Shown piece by piece: positions 49,490-62,600 of a DNA stretch of 64,000 nt (positions are counted from its first letter, which is position 1; each line of letters opens with the position of its first letter). The stretch is from Eopsaltria australis (taxonomy: Eukaryota; Chordata; Aves; Passeriformes; Petroicidae). The position numbers were made by a program, and so were the translations under genes. The DNA is taken from positions 2,542,001 through 2,606,000 of the forward strand of contig JAVTVJ010000452.1 in NCBI GenBank assembly GCA_034509425.1, given 5' to 3'. A model generated the notes under the pieces. That model saw only the letters and a list, made by a program, of their open reading frames with translations, had not been told where the DNA came from and did no database searches.

Positions 49490-52400
49490 TTCAACATGAA
49501 GATGGAGGTGGTCAAAAAAACCTTTAGTTTACACCTTAACTTTAAGCCAAAGTTTTAAGCACCTTGACAGTTAATCTCCAAGCCCCATACTAGAAACACC
49601 CATTCTGGTTTCTGGATTCATTGAGAACTTAAGCTGGCCAGTGCTGGCTGATCTGCATCACATACTGAAGAAATCTAAGGGCTACTTTTAATGTCAAGTT
49701 GAAGCCTACAGCCAATATAAGGTGACTTGGGTCTTTTTGTCTCAAGAACAGAACAGGAGTTTTGCATGCTATATACACATATTTAGGCATGCAGATACTG
49801 AAGATGCTTAAACATCAGAGACAACTTCTAACTATCAAGTCTCAGTAGCTTGAGAAGTAGATTTGTTCTCCTCAGATTGCATTTTAGTTTCTGATTCAAG
49901 CTGAACACACAGGAAAGTACAGCTACTGGACTCTTGGTGTAGATTTGTTGAGTTTATTCCTTTTTGTTAAAGTAACTGAAATACAGGTAATGACTAATCT
50001 TTCTCTGTGGAAGTACCCTGCTTCCCATGTGTTGGGAGCCTTTTTGTGCTCAGTATGTTTGCATTTCAGCATGGTGACAGTGACTAGGCAGCTGGGTCAT
50101 CTGAAGCCAGGAATCAGTCGCTGCTGGGAGCAGGTTTCCTGGGAAACACATGGAGTATTTGTCTTGCAGTCACCAGAAAACAAATAATGCTCAGAGCATC
50201 ATTAACTTTCAGTCTGTGACTTCTGCTTCCCAAAGGGCTCTATTCAACAACTCTCTTTGAGAAGCACTTATTCATACGAGTAGGTCAATTACTTTCTAGC
50301 CTTACAGACCACTCAGCTGAGGATTCAGGTATTTAAAGCATGATTTCATACGTGCCAGTTATCAGTGATGTGTAAATCATAAAAACTTGCAGGTCCTCAA
50401 ATTCTTCTCATAGACAAAAATATCTTCCCCAGCTCCAAGACAGAGAATCCTTCCTTCCTAGCTGCCTCCTCCCTTAAGCAGGTACACCAGAAGACCAGGG
50501 TAGGAGTTTAGAAGCATTTACTCATTTCAAAATACATGGATATTTTTAAAGTTGAGTTTTAATTAGGTAAAGTAATTAAGGTTCTCTTCCTTTCCCATTA
50601 TTATTACTGGAGCATAGAGCTAGAATTCCAACAGCTGACTAGACTTTGTCTCAAGTAGTTTGTCTTGACTTTTTCCCAATCATGTTCATTTTAAGTCATA
50701 TGGCATTTGAAATACCTTCTTACATTACTTCAAGAGGAGGGCTATTAACTGAAATCTTATGCTCAATTAAAAATAAAGAGGAATTTTTAATATACAGTTT
50801 CAAGGGTAAAAGCTTGAATATATTAAAAGAATTAATTTTGAAGACTCAAAACCATAAAATAATAAAAAAGTACCCAAACCTACATTATTATTAAAACCTA
50901 ATTGGATTATTTCTCAGGGCATGATTTAGGATTTTAAATATTTCAGAATTGTCTACCTTATTACCTTTGGAATTGCTGCAGGGAATAACTGTGGGTATGA
51001 AAGACAAGCCTTTTAGGCTTTACTCTTCAAGCCACAGAGCTGCTCAGACTTATCCAGAATTCAAGGTGTGGTACATTCCTGGAGCCTGCGATGAGAATCT
51101 GAAACAGTCTCTATGCTGGAGCGCATATAAAACCAAAGCTCGTATTTTGTTTGATTTATCATTTATCCTTGCTAATTTGGTTAGAGGGGTGTCAGGGTTA
51201 TCAGGATATCCAGAGGTGTCAGTATCTGTCCCCCTCCAAGAGCAGGATGCAATAATGATGCTGATAGGGAAGAAGGGAACACCAGCCACTTTAAGCTGAT
51301 GCAGCTTCTCTTCCTTTTTCCCATCAGATGAAATATACTCCACATCAGGCTGTGTAAATGGGGAAGAAGATTCAGTCTCTTAGACCACCTCCCTCCTTAT
51401 TCAGTTCATTCCTGCTCCTAGAAATTCACTTCTTTTCTGGGGGAGAACTGTTCCACCATGACACTTTCATAGCAAACAATATCTAGAGTAGCTCTAATGA
51501 ATTACACTAAATACACAGCTCAGGAAAGAAACTGCAGGTCTGGCTAACAATGGAAGTAGAAATGACACTTCTAGGAATATCCTTTCTTCTTCTTTTGGCC
51601 TGTCTTGGGCTTTGAAATCATAAGGATTTTCAGAGGATTACACAAACATCACCCTCAATTAAGCTCAATGAATTCACCTTTTACTTTGGAAAGTCAGAAT
51701 CCCGTTGGACTAAAGCTTTTACTTGCAGTGGAACATTTAAAAACAAGCACACAATTTCTTTCCAGAGCTGTACCTCAAATACTTCAGTACTATGTAGGAG
51801 TCTCAGAAACAGACTGGCATGAACATGTTACTAATAAAATAATGAAAAGGAGGAGGACAAATGTTATCATCTGCAGACTTGGAGAAATGCCAAACGCATT
51901 CCCAATTAAAAATTGAAAAAAAAGCCTATTGGTAACTCATACTGAATTTTTAATTTATGCCTGAAAGCACTGCTGGCAACATATGCAGACTTGCCTGTTT
52001 GTCCAGTGCTGTTTCTCAAGCCATGTCTGGTAACCACAGGGTTGTTTTGAGATTTTTGTTCAGGAGTGGGAATGGTGGGCACTGAATTCTTTGAGCCTCC
52101 CATCATAAGGGTCACAGTTCCTGCATTCATAAGTACACATTCTTTGTAAAGGGATGACAGCAAAAGATCATCTGTAGTCAATCAGTTCTGTGAAATTTCC
52201 ATTCCAGTTTCTCCCTTTGCTCTCTCCTTGCACAGTTTGAAATTATTTCCTATTAACAATGAGTCTTGTTTAATGTCAGGCAAAAAGAATTCAGCACCAT
52301 CTATCCTGGCATTAAGTCACTCACCTGGTCAGCCACCTGGACTGCCCTTTATCCCAGATCAGCACAGTCACTTTTCCCAAAATAAACTGTACCTTCACAT

Positions 52401-53082
52401 TTTACAGTAGCTCCTAAGCATCTGTGTTCAGCCTTCTCTAATTTGAAGAGACAGGCTTTTAGGAGGTGTAGCACTGTTTATACAGAGAAGAAGCTGATGT
52501 TTGAAAGTTCTTTGCATGCATCTTAATCTATTTCTGAAGAACTTAGCAGTGATTTCTTCATTTATCATTTATCCCAAGAAATCAAAATTTTGAAGAACAG
52601 GAAAAATATTTCAAGAGAGGAAAAAAAAAGAAAAAAAGGCAAGAAAACTATTTTCCCTTCTGCTTCAGAAAGCAATGAGAAAGGAGGTGTGACAGACCTT
52701 TAGGCGATGAAGAGAGAAACAATCCATTGCTTTTTAACCTTCTGTAGACTAAAAGTTAGCAGAAGAAAAGATCCAGGTAACGAGACACCAAGAAGTGATT
52801 TGTAGCATGTAAAAGATTCAATTCTCCATTGAATCCTTTTTTTCCCTTGAAACTTTGAGGTAAGAAATGTGGGATCTAAAATACTGTAAGACCATCTCAA
52901 ATTCCTGCTATGTACCCTTGTGGTATAGGTAGAAAGGGGCACAAGTATAAGCTTGCCTGAAAGTGCCATAGGAACACTGCAGGCATGCTGAAGGTGAACA
53001 AGCATGACAAGAACAAAATCAAGTTTAAGCTTCACTTCTGTTTGTGCTGTCTTGAGAAGCTTGATCTACACTCTCCCAGTAC

Positions 53083-53103
53083 CCAACTGTTTCTCACAGT
53101 TGG
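53083..53103. repeat. Perfect 8-bp inverted repeat, 5-nt loop
   Basis: Arms 'ccaactgt' (53083-53090) and 'acagttgg' (53096-53103) pair around the loop 'ttctc'. Of a size expected by chance in this length of sequence. Confidence 0.75.
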
Positions 53104-53194
53104 ACAAGCAAAGCATGGGACAAACTGCTAATCAAGCAAACAAAAAATCACCCTAAGCTGTTAATGTCTTCCCTCTTCACTGTATAGATGTTTT

Positions 53195-53212
53195 AAAAAA
53201 AAAAAAAAAAAA
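53195..53212. repeat. A18 run
   Basis: Eighteen consecutive adenines. The upstream sequence shows no recognisable retrotransposed transcript. Confidence 0.95.
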
Positions 53213-55427
53213 GGCAGCACTAAAACATTACATTCATTTGTGCTCATATTATAAAGGTTTGTGATAAACAAATATTGCCTGAGCCTACAAAAAATTTCAA
53301 TGGGAAGGTTTGAAGACTTTTATATGTGTTGATGACTCTAGAGTAAAAGCTAGCAGAGTCAGGCTGAAACTGAATGCTAATGTTCTCTGGGAAAAAATCT
53401 AAGACTTAACCCCACTTTGTGTTGCATTCCTTGTGTAGTAGCCAAAGCCACAGTGAATTGCATGAAGAGTTCAGGTGTGCCAAAAATGCAAATCATGTGT
53501 TGCTTATCAAACTACCAATGGAAAATGAGATTCCATGCAAACCTAAATTCACTTTGGTGATACTTGTTCTTCAACAAGTAAGAAATTAAGTAAAAGTGGA
53601 GAAAGGAAAGGCACAATCCTTCCCTTGTCCTGGAGCAGACAAGCGCTCCAGAGGTAGGAATACTTAACTTAGATATGTAAAAGTGAATTTCAAATCTGGG
53701 TCTCAATCAAATCACTCAGGAAAATATATTTCAAGAAACAGGTCCAAAATTCATCAAGCAGACACCTGTCCCAAAATGAATCATTTAGCTTTGACAATCA
53801 TATTTCAACCAACCCAGCCTGCAGAATACATTTCCCATGATATACAAAGACATATGTAAAAATAATAAAATGAATGGTTTTTAATTTAGAGAATTCAAAT
53901 TTCAGCTGAACTGTACTTTCTTGGAGAACTTTCAGCTTGCATATGTGTACGGTATAGTGACGTTTTAAGTAAATAGTGGAAAAAGAGCAAACAAGAATAG
54001 CAAACAAATCAGAATTTAATAGATACTCAAAATCTCCCTTGTGCACTTGCAACACTCCAATCCTGCATATCCCTCTATATGTATTTACTTCTACATCTCT
54101 GGGCACTCAAATTTCATCAAAGTTTCCTATTGACTCCCTGGTGCATGTAAGATCAGGTTTTAAATGTGTCTCAAATAACATGAGCACTCAGTAGAGCTAT
54201 TAAGCTGCCTAGGATGTTGGACTGTAGTCTTAAGTGACAGCTTGTGCTCCCAGCTTATGTTAGAGTAAACACGAGCTGAGTTGCCAGAGCCCTCAAAGTT
54301 GAGCCCCAGCAATCTATGTCAAGACAATTACGTTTGCCTTTCCCTGTACATGTCATTTTACTGTAGAGTTCAAAGTACTAGAAATAGACTTTAGTTAAGG
54401 AATCAAAAAAGAAATGCAATTTAAGAAGTAAAAAAAGACATAATTTTCGATTAATGTAGCTATTCTTAAAGGTGGCTTGTTACAGGACTTAATATTCATA
54501 GCCACATAAGTAATTACCATTAATGCAAAAAAAATCATGTAGCTCTGAATTTTAACGAGCAGGCAGAAAGTCATCAAAGGGTTATGTTGATTCCCAAGAT
54601 GTCTACGACAGAGAAGATGCAGAAATTTAACAGCTGCAAAAAAACATATAAAATCAAAGAGGGGAAAAAATTACATAGAAGGTGACAAACATTCACCTTG
54701 GCAACCATCAAGTTCACAGACTGCAGAGTCTTGAAAGCACATTGGGAGGGGGAGATGTCTGCATACATTTCTTTGTCATTAAGATAATTTTAAGCTACTG
54801 TATACAATGTATTCTTTTTATTTGAATTTTTATAAACAAGTAAATAAATCGGTTGAAGTTCTTATGTTTTTGCAAAAGCCTTCTGCAAAGTTCTCTCATG
54901 TCAAAGAAATGGAGGGGTGGGGGAAGAAGAAACATAAGAAAGAACAGATTTAATGATCTCCACATGGCAGGCTGACTTTCCATTAAACTGAAAAAGTAGA
55001 CAGCTAAAAAGAAGCTGATTGGCAAAGAGGAGAGCACTTGTCAAAATAAGAAGTAAACAAGGTTATAAGAGGCCATAGATGCCATTGGCAGTGGGAAAAG
55101 ATGGGAAAAACAGTGGGTTTCATTAAAATGAAATTTAAAGATTCCCTTTTCCCATTAGTTCCTTTTTAATACTTTATACACTACAAAATCTAAAGGCAGA
55201 AATACAAACTTTATCCATCAACAGAAATGCATGAGTAATGAGCATGTGAGAGAAAAGAAGTCTCAAGTTTAAAGAGAAATTCACATTCTTACAAGTCTTC
55301 TTCCTTTCAGCCAGTGCAGAAAATCAGACACCTCTGAACTGTGAGCCAGGGGGCAAGACCAGGCACAGGATTAAGAAGCTGCTGAACTGAGAGCTCAGGT
55401 CCCCAGCCGCCCCCCACCTCCAAGGTT

Positions 55428-55441
55428 TGTGTGTGTGTGTG
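55428..55441. repeat. (TG)7 microsatellite
   Basis: Seven TG dinucleotides preceded by a C-rich stretch at about 55400-55420. Confidence 0.9.
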
Positions 55442-56312
55442 GTGCAGAATGCCAAGACTGCTGGTGGTTTGGTACCTCGATTTTCACAAGACAAATCTGT
55501 GGGTCACACTGGCACCACTCACCTTTCCCATAAAAGCCAGCTGGATGGAGCACTCACCTCAGGAGAAGGGGAAGCCCTTGCCCAGAGGGATTCAAACTCA
55601 TGTAGGACATGACCTTATTTTCTATTGAAACTAGACTATTGTCAGCCAGGAATATAAAACCACTGTGGCCAGAAGAGCAAGGGAGGAGAATAACTTTTGC
55701 CCATTAGGAATTAGGAATTTCATCTGGAGAATTGGTGAAGCTGTGTTAACCACCTAGGTATAGGGATAATGCTGTAAAGTCTACTGTACTTACAGAAATT
55801 TTTAAAGTAAGAATTCACAAAATACAGCTTCTATATGTTCTTATTAATACCCCCAAGAGGGAAACTTCTTCCAAATAACAAGATCACAGGCATCCAGTTG
55901 ACTTTAAACAGGAGGAAAGATACGTAAAATTAACCATCCATCAAACAAAGGTACCACAACTGGAATTAGAAGGAAAATCCTGGGAAAATTTCCAAAATGC
56001 AAGCATCATTACAAAATACGATAAGACAAATAACAATATAGACTTTTACATTCAAAGTACCCTTCAGAGAAAGCAAAGGTGGTGATCTCATGTGGCTTTA
56101 TGGTGTCTCAGTACATGCCAGTGGCTAATTAAACAATGAGCAAAGTAGAAGAAGATGCTTTACACATGTCACTTTCTGAAAGGAAGGTGCTTGCATTTAT
56201 TTGTAGGAAGGGCACAAAATTAATTCTAAATCTTTGACTTTAGTCACCAATCTCCAAACACCTCTTCGTGCATAGGTTCAAAGAGCTGATGAGCTGATGC
56301 ACCAAATGAACA

Positions 56313-56620
56313 CGTCCCTCTCCCTCGTTTTCCCTCTTCCCCACCCTTTCTCTCTGTGTCTTTGGTTATCCACCAAATCTGAATTTGCTTCCTTCTTCCC
56401 CTTAACAAGCAATTATTTTTGCAACATTTTTCCCTGCCTTTCTTATTTCCTTCCTTCTCTGTAGAAGTCTAGAAGCAGCAAAAATAGACCATTCAGATGT
56501 CAGTAGGTCATTTATTCATGTCTGAAGCCAAACTCCTGCTGTTAGACCACTAAACAGAATTAGCTGGGAAACTAAACCATTGTTTCTTCTTTTCCTTTTC
56601 TTCCCTTCTCCTTTCCCTGA
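56313..56620 (+). repeat. Pyrimidine-rich region, several blocks
   Basis: C/T-rich blocks at about 56313-56357, 56386-56402, 56430-56461 and 56583-56619, separated by mixed sequence. The final block runs into the unclassified sequence starting about 56622. Confidence 0.65.
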
Positions 56621-59600
56621 TGTGATAGTTTAGGTGTATCCCTGCATATTCCATTTAATCTTTAATTGTTTTTTAATCCCAAAGCCACCCATTTCTTACA
56701 CAGGTTTTCACCTGAGCTCAGGGTTGAGCTCAACACACAGTCCCCAGTCTCTACAACACTGCATAAGATGTGCTAAGATGTGCAGAGCTATTAAAATTAA
56801 TGCTAATAAGATAGTCTCCTGCTGCTTTACCAGTATCTGTCAGGGAACAACCAACAGTGTCCGAAATGGTGGTCATGACAACCAATATACTTACCCTTGC
56901 CCAATTTGTTAAGGCTTTGGAACTAAATGCTGTTGAACTGATATGAAATGCCAAGACTGATGTGGTCATTTGTTCTGGTTGTCAACAAATCTTTTCTTCA
57001 AATCCATCACTACAGCTGACTCATGTTTCTGCTGTAGTTCATTCTATATTACATGCCTTCAAAAGGCCTAACAGAGCTGTAAAAAGCAGCACATATAAGA
57101 GCTCAGCAAAGGCTTCAGGAAGAATTGCAACTGCCATGCATATATGATGCCTACATCATGTAACACAGAATAAACTAAAGCCTTGGTTCTTTGCCTGTCC
57201 TGAAAATAAGAGATACATAGAAGTGGCACTTTTCATTGGTAAGTCACAAGGCAGACTGCCCTTACCAAATCTTATTCACTGGATGTTTACTGGGAACACC
57301 ATCTACACTAGTACATTGTAGATATCTGTCTTTAAACTTTGCTGAATTAAAAAACTACTTCAAATATTTAGTACATACAGACTCATACCATTAATTTCCG
57401 GCCATCCTAGTTAGGAAGTAATATGTTGGTGGCAATTCCTTTGATATATTTCAGAATTTTGATGGTTGGACCCACTCCTATTTGAGGCTTGACATGTTTT
57501 TTTCAAACTCATTTTAGTCCTTTGCTCAGAGAAGAGTCATAAACAGTGAATAATCACTGGGTCAAAAGGAATGCTTACCCATCCTAAGAAAATCCATCTT
57601 ATGCTGCTCTTGATAAGAAGTTAATCCAACACAAATTTCACAAGCTTTTTCCCATGATTTCAGCTAGTATTGTACTATCTGCTGCATAAGGGAGTTCTTT
57701 CCTGTCAAGACATACCCCTACAGTAAAAAAGAATAAATGTGATTAAAATAAATCCCCAAGTACTTTTCAATGCCATGTAGGCAACCAGATCTGACTCATG
57801 TGATCCATTACATGCCAATGTCATGTAAAAATTTCTTACTTGCATGGTTGCCTTTTGCTATAACAAGAACTTTTAGGGAATTTGTGAGTGTCAGCATGCA
57901 CAAATGAAGTCAGAATATAGTAAATGAATTGTCTATTCTTTATATGGTAATACACATCCTAGAATGAAAAAGATAGCTAATTCAAATTTATTTCTTCCAG
58001 AAATCTCACCAATTAACACAAATACTGGATACTGAAGGGCAAATAGTCAACTCCAGGAAGCATGACAGAGACTAAGCTTGGCTGTCACTGCCTTAGATTT
58101 CTCTTTCTGATAATCCTTTCTACAAAATCACTTGTGTCCCCTATCTGAGAGTTTCTGGAGCACAAGTTAGCCTGAGCATGTCTAGTGTAACATAGTGAGC
58201 TGATAGCAGCATCAGTTTTCAGTTCAGAAGACACCCATCTCAGGAAGAAATTAAGACTCAATGAGTCTCTTAATCAAGGACAGAGAGTACAGAAGCACTT
58301 GATGGAAATTTTCCAGCCACACTCTGATTTTGAAACTACTACCAAATTCTCTCAATAACTCCTTTAATTACAGATTATTACCAGGTATTGTGACAGAGGC
58401 AATGACTCGGATGGAGGACAGACTTCACATCTGGTATCCCATGAACCATGAGGGCTAATCAGAGATGTCTCAAACCTTTGCAAATCTGGAAATCTTAGTT
58501 TTCTGCTCTTAATAGACCCTAAGGTAACAGACATGAGATGTTGGCATCTACATAGATAATGAAAAATTACACATTTCAGATTGTCAAAATATGGTGTGAC
58601 TTATTAAAATTGTAAGGGAGACTAGCAAAAGTGCAGGATAAAAGATACAACCAAGTATTTAGAAAAATTTTTTAAAATGTTTTCTGTGGCAGCTAATTAT
58701 GGGGAAAGTATTACAAAATGGTGGTGTGGAAAAGGGCTTGGTGGCATCTTCCCATGGAAACTGATATCATTCCCAAGGTCTCAGAAGCATTAGGCATTCT
58801 GATAATTTTGAATTTCTGCAGCATGAGAATTTCTTCCAGTGATTCTCAAGTACTGCTTACAACACTGCTTACACCCCACAACTCGAGCCCTCTCTCAATA
58901 GTAGCAGCTCCACAGGTTTCTAAAACTTTAGGGTTATTCAGACATAACACAATTATTTTACCACCATCGGCAATCTGTTGCTCTAGGTTAGTGTCTATTG
59001 CAACTTCTGAACTTTTATTCAATAATTACTGAAGTAGACTCTGTTCCTCAGGGCCTTCTCCACCTTTTTAACTTTTCAATGTTAGTTTCACTTAAGTGGT
59101 CTCAAAAACAAGTGCAATTGTAAATTTCTGCAGGACTGGGATCTTTAAATGTCACCTCCTCTCAGTAGGAAATATCACCCTACATAACATAGTGTAATAC
59201 AGCAGTCTCTTAGTCAGAATCAGGTCTCTGGAAACTACTACAGGGAAAATATAGTCATCCAGGAGGCAATGAAGCAGATCGTTTCACTAAAGTGTAACTG
59301 GTAATATGTTCTAAATTCCACTTATTTTACTACAGAAAAAATATGCCTAGCAAACTCTTTATCAGAGGTGAGACAGTGCAGTACATTCTGTGCCAAACAA
59401 GACATTTCTAGGCGCTGTGGTGCTCAGTTTTGCACAGAGGATAGAGCTACACCCACCATTAAGTCCACTGAAGACATGGTGCTGCATTATAAAACACCTA
59501 ACTACTGCAGTGGGATGACTTTGGCTGGCCCTGGGTGGGGGGCCAGACAAAAACAATGGAAAAGTGTCACCTGAATGTTTTCTGTTACGGTATGTGTCTA

Positions 59601-62600
59601 ACATTAAGTGAGTATGCACAGTCATCAGATGCTCAGAGGGGAAGGGATGACAGTAAAATATACATAATACTTCCATTCTGCTGTTAACAGAATTAATAAA
59701 TAAAATAATTTGACATGCAGGCAGTCAAGTGACACGTTATTCTTTGATGCAGCCCTCTTACTCATTAAATAATATCAAGTCCATAATGGTATGCTTAGCA
59801 TATGTATTAGTCACGGTGTGAGGTGTGAAATACTGCAAGTAAAATATTGAAGTGGAAGTGTGGGTGAATTTATTTCCAGTTCCAGTTGTTGAAGCATCTG
59901 TCTGTTACATATCAATTGGTGATGCTTCAAGATGTTGGTATAACCTTTAATAAGTAGAATTATTCAAAAATTTAGGTGGCCAAAAGAATCACTTCATCCA
60001 TCTTGATGCTTTTTTTCTCCTTAGATCTTGAAACAAAACAAAACAAAGCAAAACAAACAAGCAAAAAAAAAGTAAAAGGATGAAATATAAAATAATTTTT
60101 ATTTCCTATTTACTTCAGTGTCTTTGAACCTCGATGGCATGTTAAGATACTGTGAGGTATAAAACTTAGTTTGTTAAGATCTGAAACAGCCTGCATGATA
60201 TCTTGTTTAATTTCTCTGATATTGACAACTGTTGGCAATTGCTGAATTGAAGTTATATTTCATATACATTCAGAATATTATGCCTCTGATTTTAATTTCA
60301 TTTCATTTGTAATTTATCATATTTCATGGGTTTTGCTGATGCCCTGTCATGCCTACAGCTGAGCTGAAAAATAAACCTTTTACAAAATTTTGCTTAAGCA
60401 GAAGTTGGTACACAAAACATTATCAGGAAATACAGCAAAGTTGCTATCTACTGTCCACTCACATTTTTCATGGAATAAACAAACCTGTGCAAGTTTATCT
60501 AATCCCTCTTGTCTCAGAAATAGAGAATTCCTCACTGTTATTCTTTTGGATGCATTCCAGACTGATCACACTGTGCCCTACACAAAAGAATTCTCCCAGT
60601 CTAACATTTAGAAATATATTACAGGTGACATTAATTTTAGGGCATGCTGTGGCACACATGAAGGTTACTGCAATAGATACAAATTGCCTTCCATTAGTAA
60701 TGCTTCTCTCCTGAAAATATCATGTCTTCAGAGCCCACAAGACAGAACAAGAGGAATAGAGGAGATGCAGAGTTTACAGTAGAGGACAAAAGATGACACA
60801 ATAGTTAGACACAAAAGCCTTTAGAAAAGTCTGACCAATTTATATAATCTCACACAGAGATCAAAACAAGTGTCTTCGTGTATCAGGATTTTTCTAGAGA
60901 GGCCATTCTCAGTGCTTTTTCTGTACAATATCTCTGTAGAAAACAAAAAGTCTTTGTAAAAACGTCACCTATAGTTCTGTATTTAGAGAAGATCTATCCA
61001 AAATATAATAATTCATACAGATACATGATACTTGCACCAGACAAATCAAGCACCATGATCAGTATTTTTATGGTCAAACCAAAGAAAACTTCTGCAATTA
61101 ATTCTCACTGACTTTTCGGAGCAATGGCTTGTTAGTACTGTCATTTGACCATCTGCCTAGTAGCCTTGGCAGTAAGTTAAAATAAGAAAAACAAATTAGC
61201 ACAACCAACAACAAAACAAGGCAGCTTGCCTGGATCTGTGCAGTGAACTACAGTGCTTGTATTAATCTGCTTGAATGACATCATACTTGGGAGTAGGAGA
61301 TGATCATGGGTCAGATTTTTTTCATTCCTTTTCTGTTCTGGAGAGGTGCCCTCCCTTTTTTTAAACATAGCTTATTTTGTCAGCTACTGGGATAATACTG
61401 AAATCTGACAAATCTACTTCTAGTGAGCATGTTCTTAAGTTTACTCAAACCAGAACATAAATTAACAACTATGTGAAACATTAGCCTTATTCTGTGCCAC
61501 AGCCACTCTGGTGCCCTGCATTTGATACCCTGTTGAGGCACAAGCTGCACCAAGTGAGCAGAAAGAGAAACTTCATCAAACTCAACAAATCTAATCCAGC
61601 TGTATAACACTGTTTCATAACTACTCCAACAGCAAGGTAATTAACATACACTATAAGCAGGAAAAGTTGTGCTCCTTGCTATTCTTGTCATCTGCCAGGT
61701 ACCACTTCCTTGTTAAGTGTGTGCTTGACAAAATTGGATAACTTCAGTTCCAAACCAAGACTTCATATCTCACAATCAGGACATACAGGAATTGTGTACT
61801 GCCATCATACTTCCAGCTCTTGTGGAAGTAATCAATTTATTTTGCTTTGCCTGAGCTTTTCCTACACTAACTTGCATTCTCTCTCCTGCCTGAAATGGCT
61901 TTCATTTATTTCTATACCTCCATCCCCAAACAGATTTTATTTTGAAAGGTTTTATTTTAAATTCTGTCTCTTATATTTTGGTAAAGTTTTACCTCTTGGT
62001 AGATGAACCAATGAAGGTGAGGAGAACTTGCTGCATTAATTGATAGCCCAGCTCACCTTTTAAGTTTTGGCCCTCAACACTCATTTCATTTTCTGCCAAA
62101 AGTTAGCTGCAGAATGTCTACTGACATCGTGCTACCCAGTTCTTCATGAGCCTGGATTGAACAGCACTCTCAACTGCTTTTAGAGGAAAAATCAAGCCAA
62201 TAATTCACAATTGTTTAAACGTTGGAGCAAGGAAGAGTATTTCTCCTGTCAGTCAGTCTTTGAAACAGCCTGGGGAAACACAATGAAAAAATGCATGCTC
62301 TACTCACTTAGATGAAAATTCCTAAAACAGAACTATTGAAGAGCTGAATTTCAATTCAGCAAATGTGTTCTTGTATATCCCAAATAATGGAGAAAATAAT
62401 TAATATATTGAGAAAAATAAAAGAATTAGTTGCCTCCTCATGGCTGGTCAGTTTCTGCTGCCGACAGTTGCAGTAGATTTCTGATTTCAGTTTATTTTAT
62501 CATCCTGGTACAACTGTCATAACATCAGCAATACAAGGGCATTGCTTCTACACAGAGCCCACAGTGCAGCTTCTGCTTACAGACTGCTCCTAGACACTCC

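Larger units (their letters stand above)
49490..56312. other. Unannotated AT-rich interval
   Basis: About 6.8 kb with no gene recognised. It contains an A18 run at 53195, an 8-bp-arm hairpin at 53083-53103 and a (TG)7 at 55428. Around 55330-55610 GC is locally higher. Frames of 116 (50949-51299), 111 (52700-53035, minus) and 103 codons (51605-51916) have no recognisable domain. Confidence 0.5.

Noticed and set aside
52700..53035. 111-codon minus-strand frame with a hydrophobic N-terminus resembling a signal peptide
   Set aside because: The hydrophobic start alone is weak evidence; no downstream domain and no exon structure visible.
55589..55599. tRNA B-box-like 'gattcaaactc'
   Set aside because: No matching A box or cloverleaf upstream, so no tRNA or tRNA-derived SINE can be supported.
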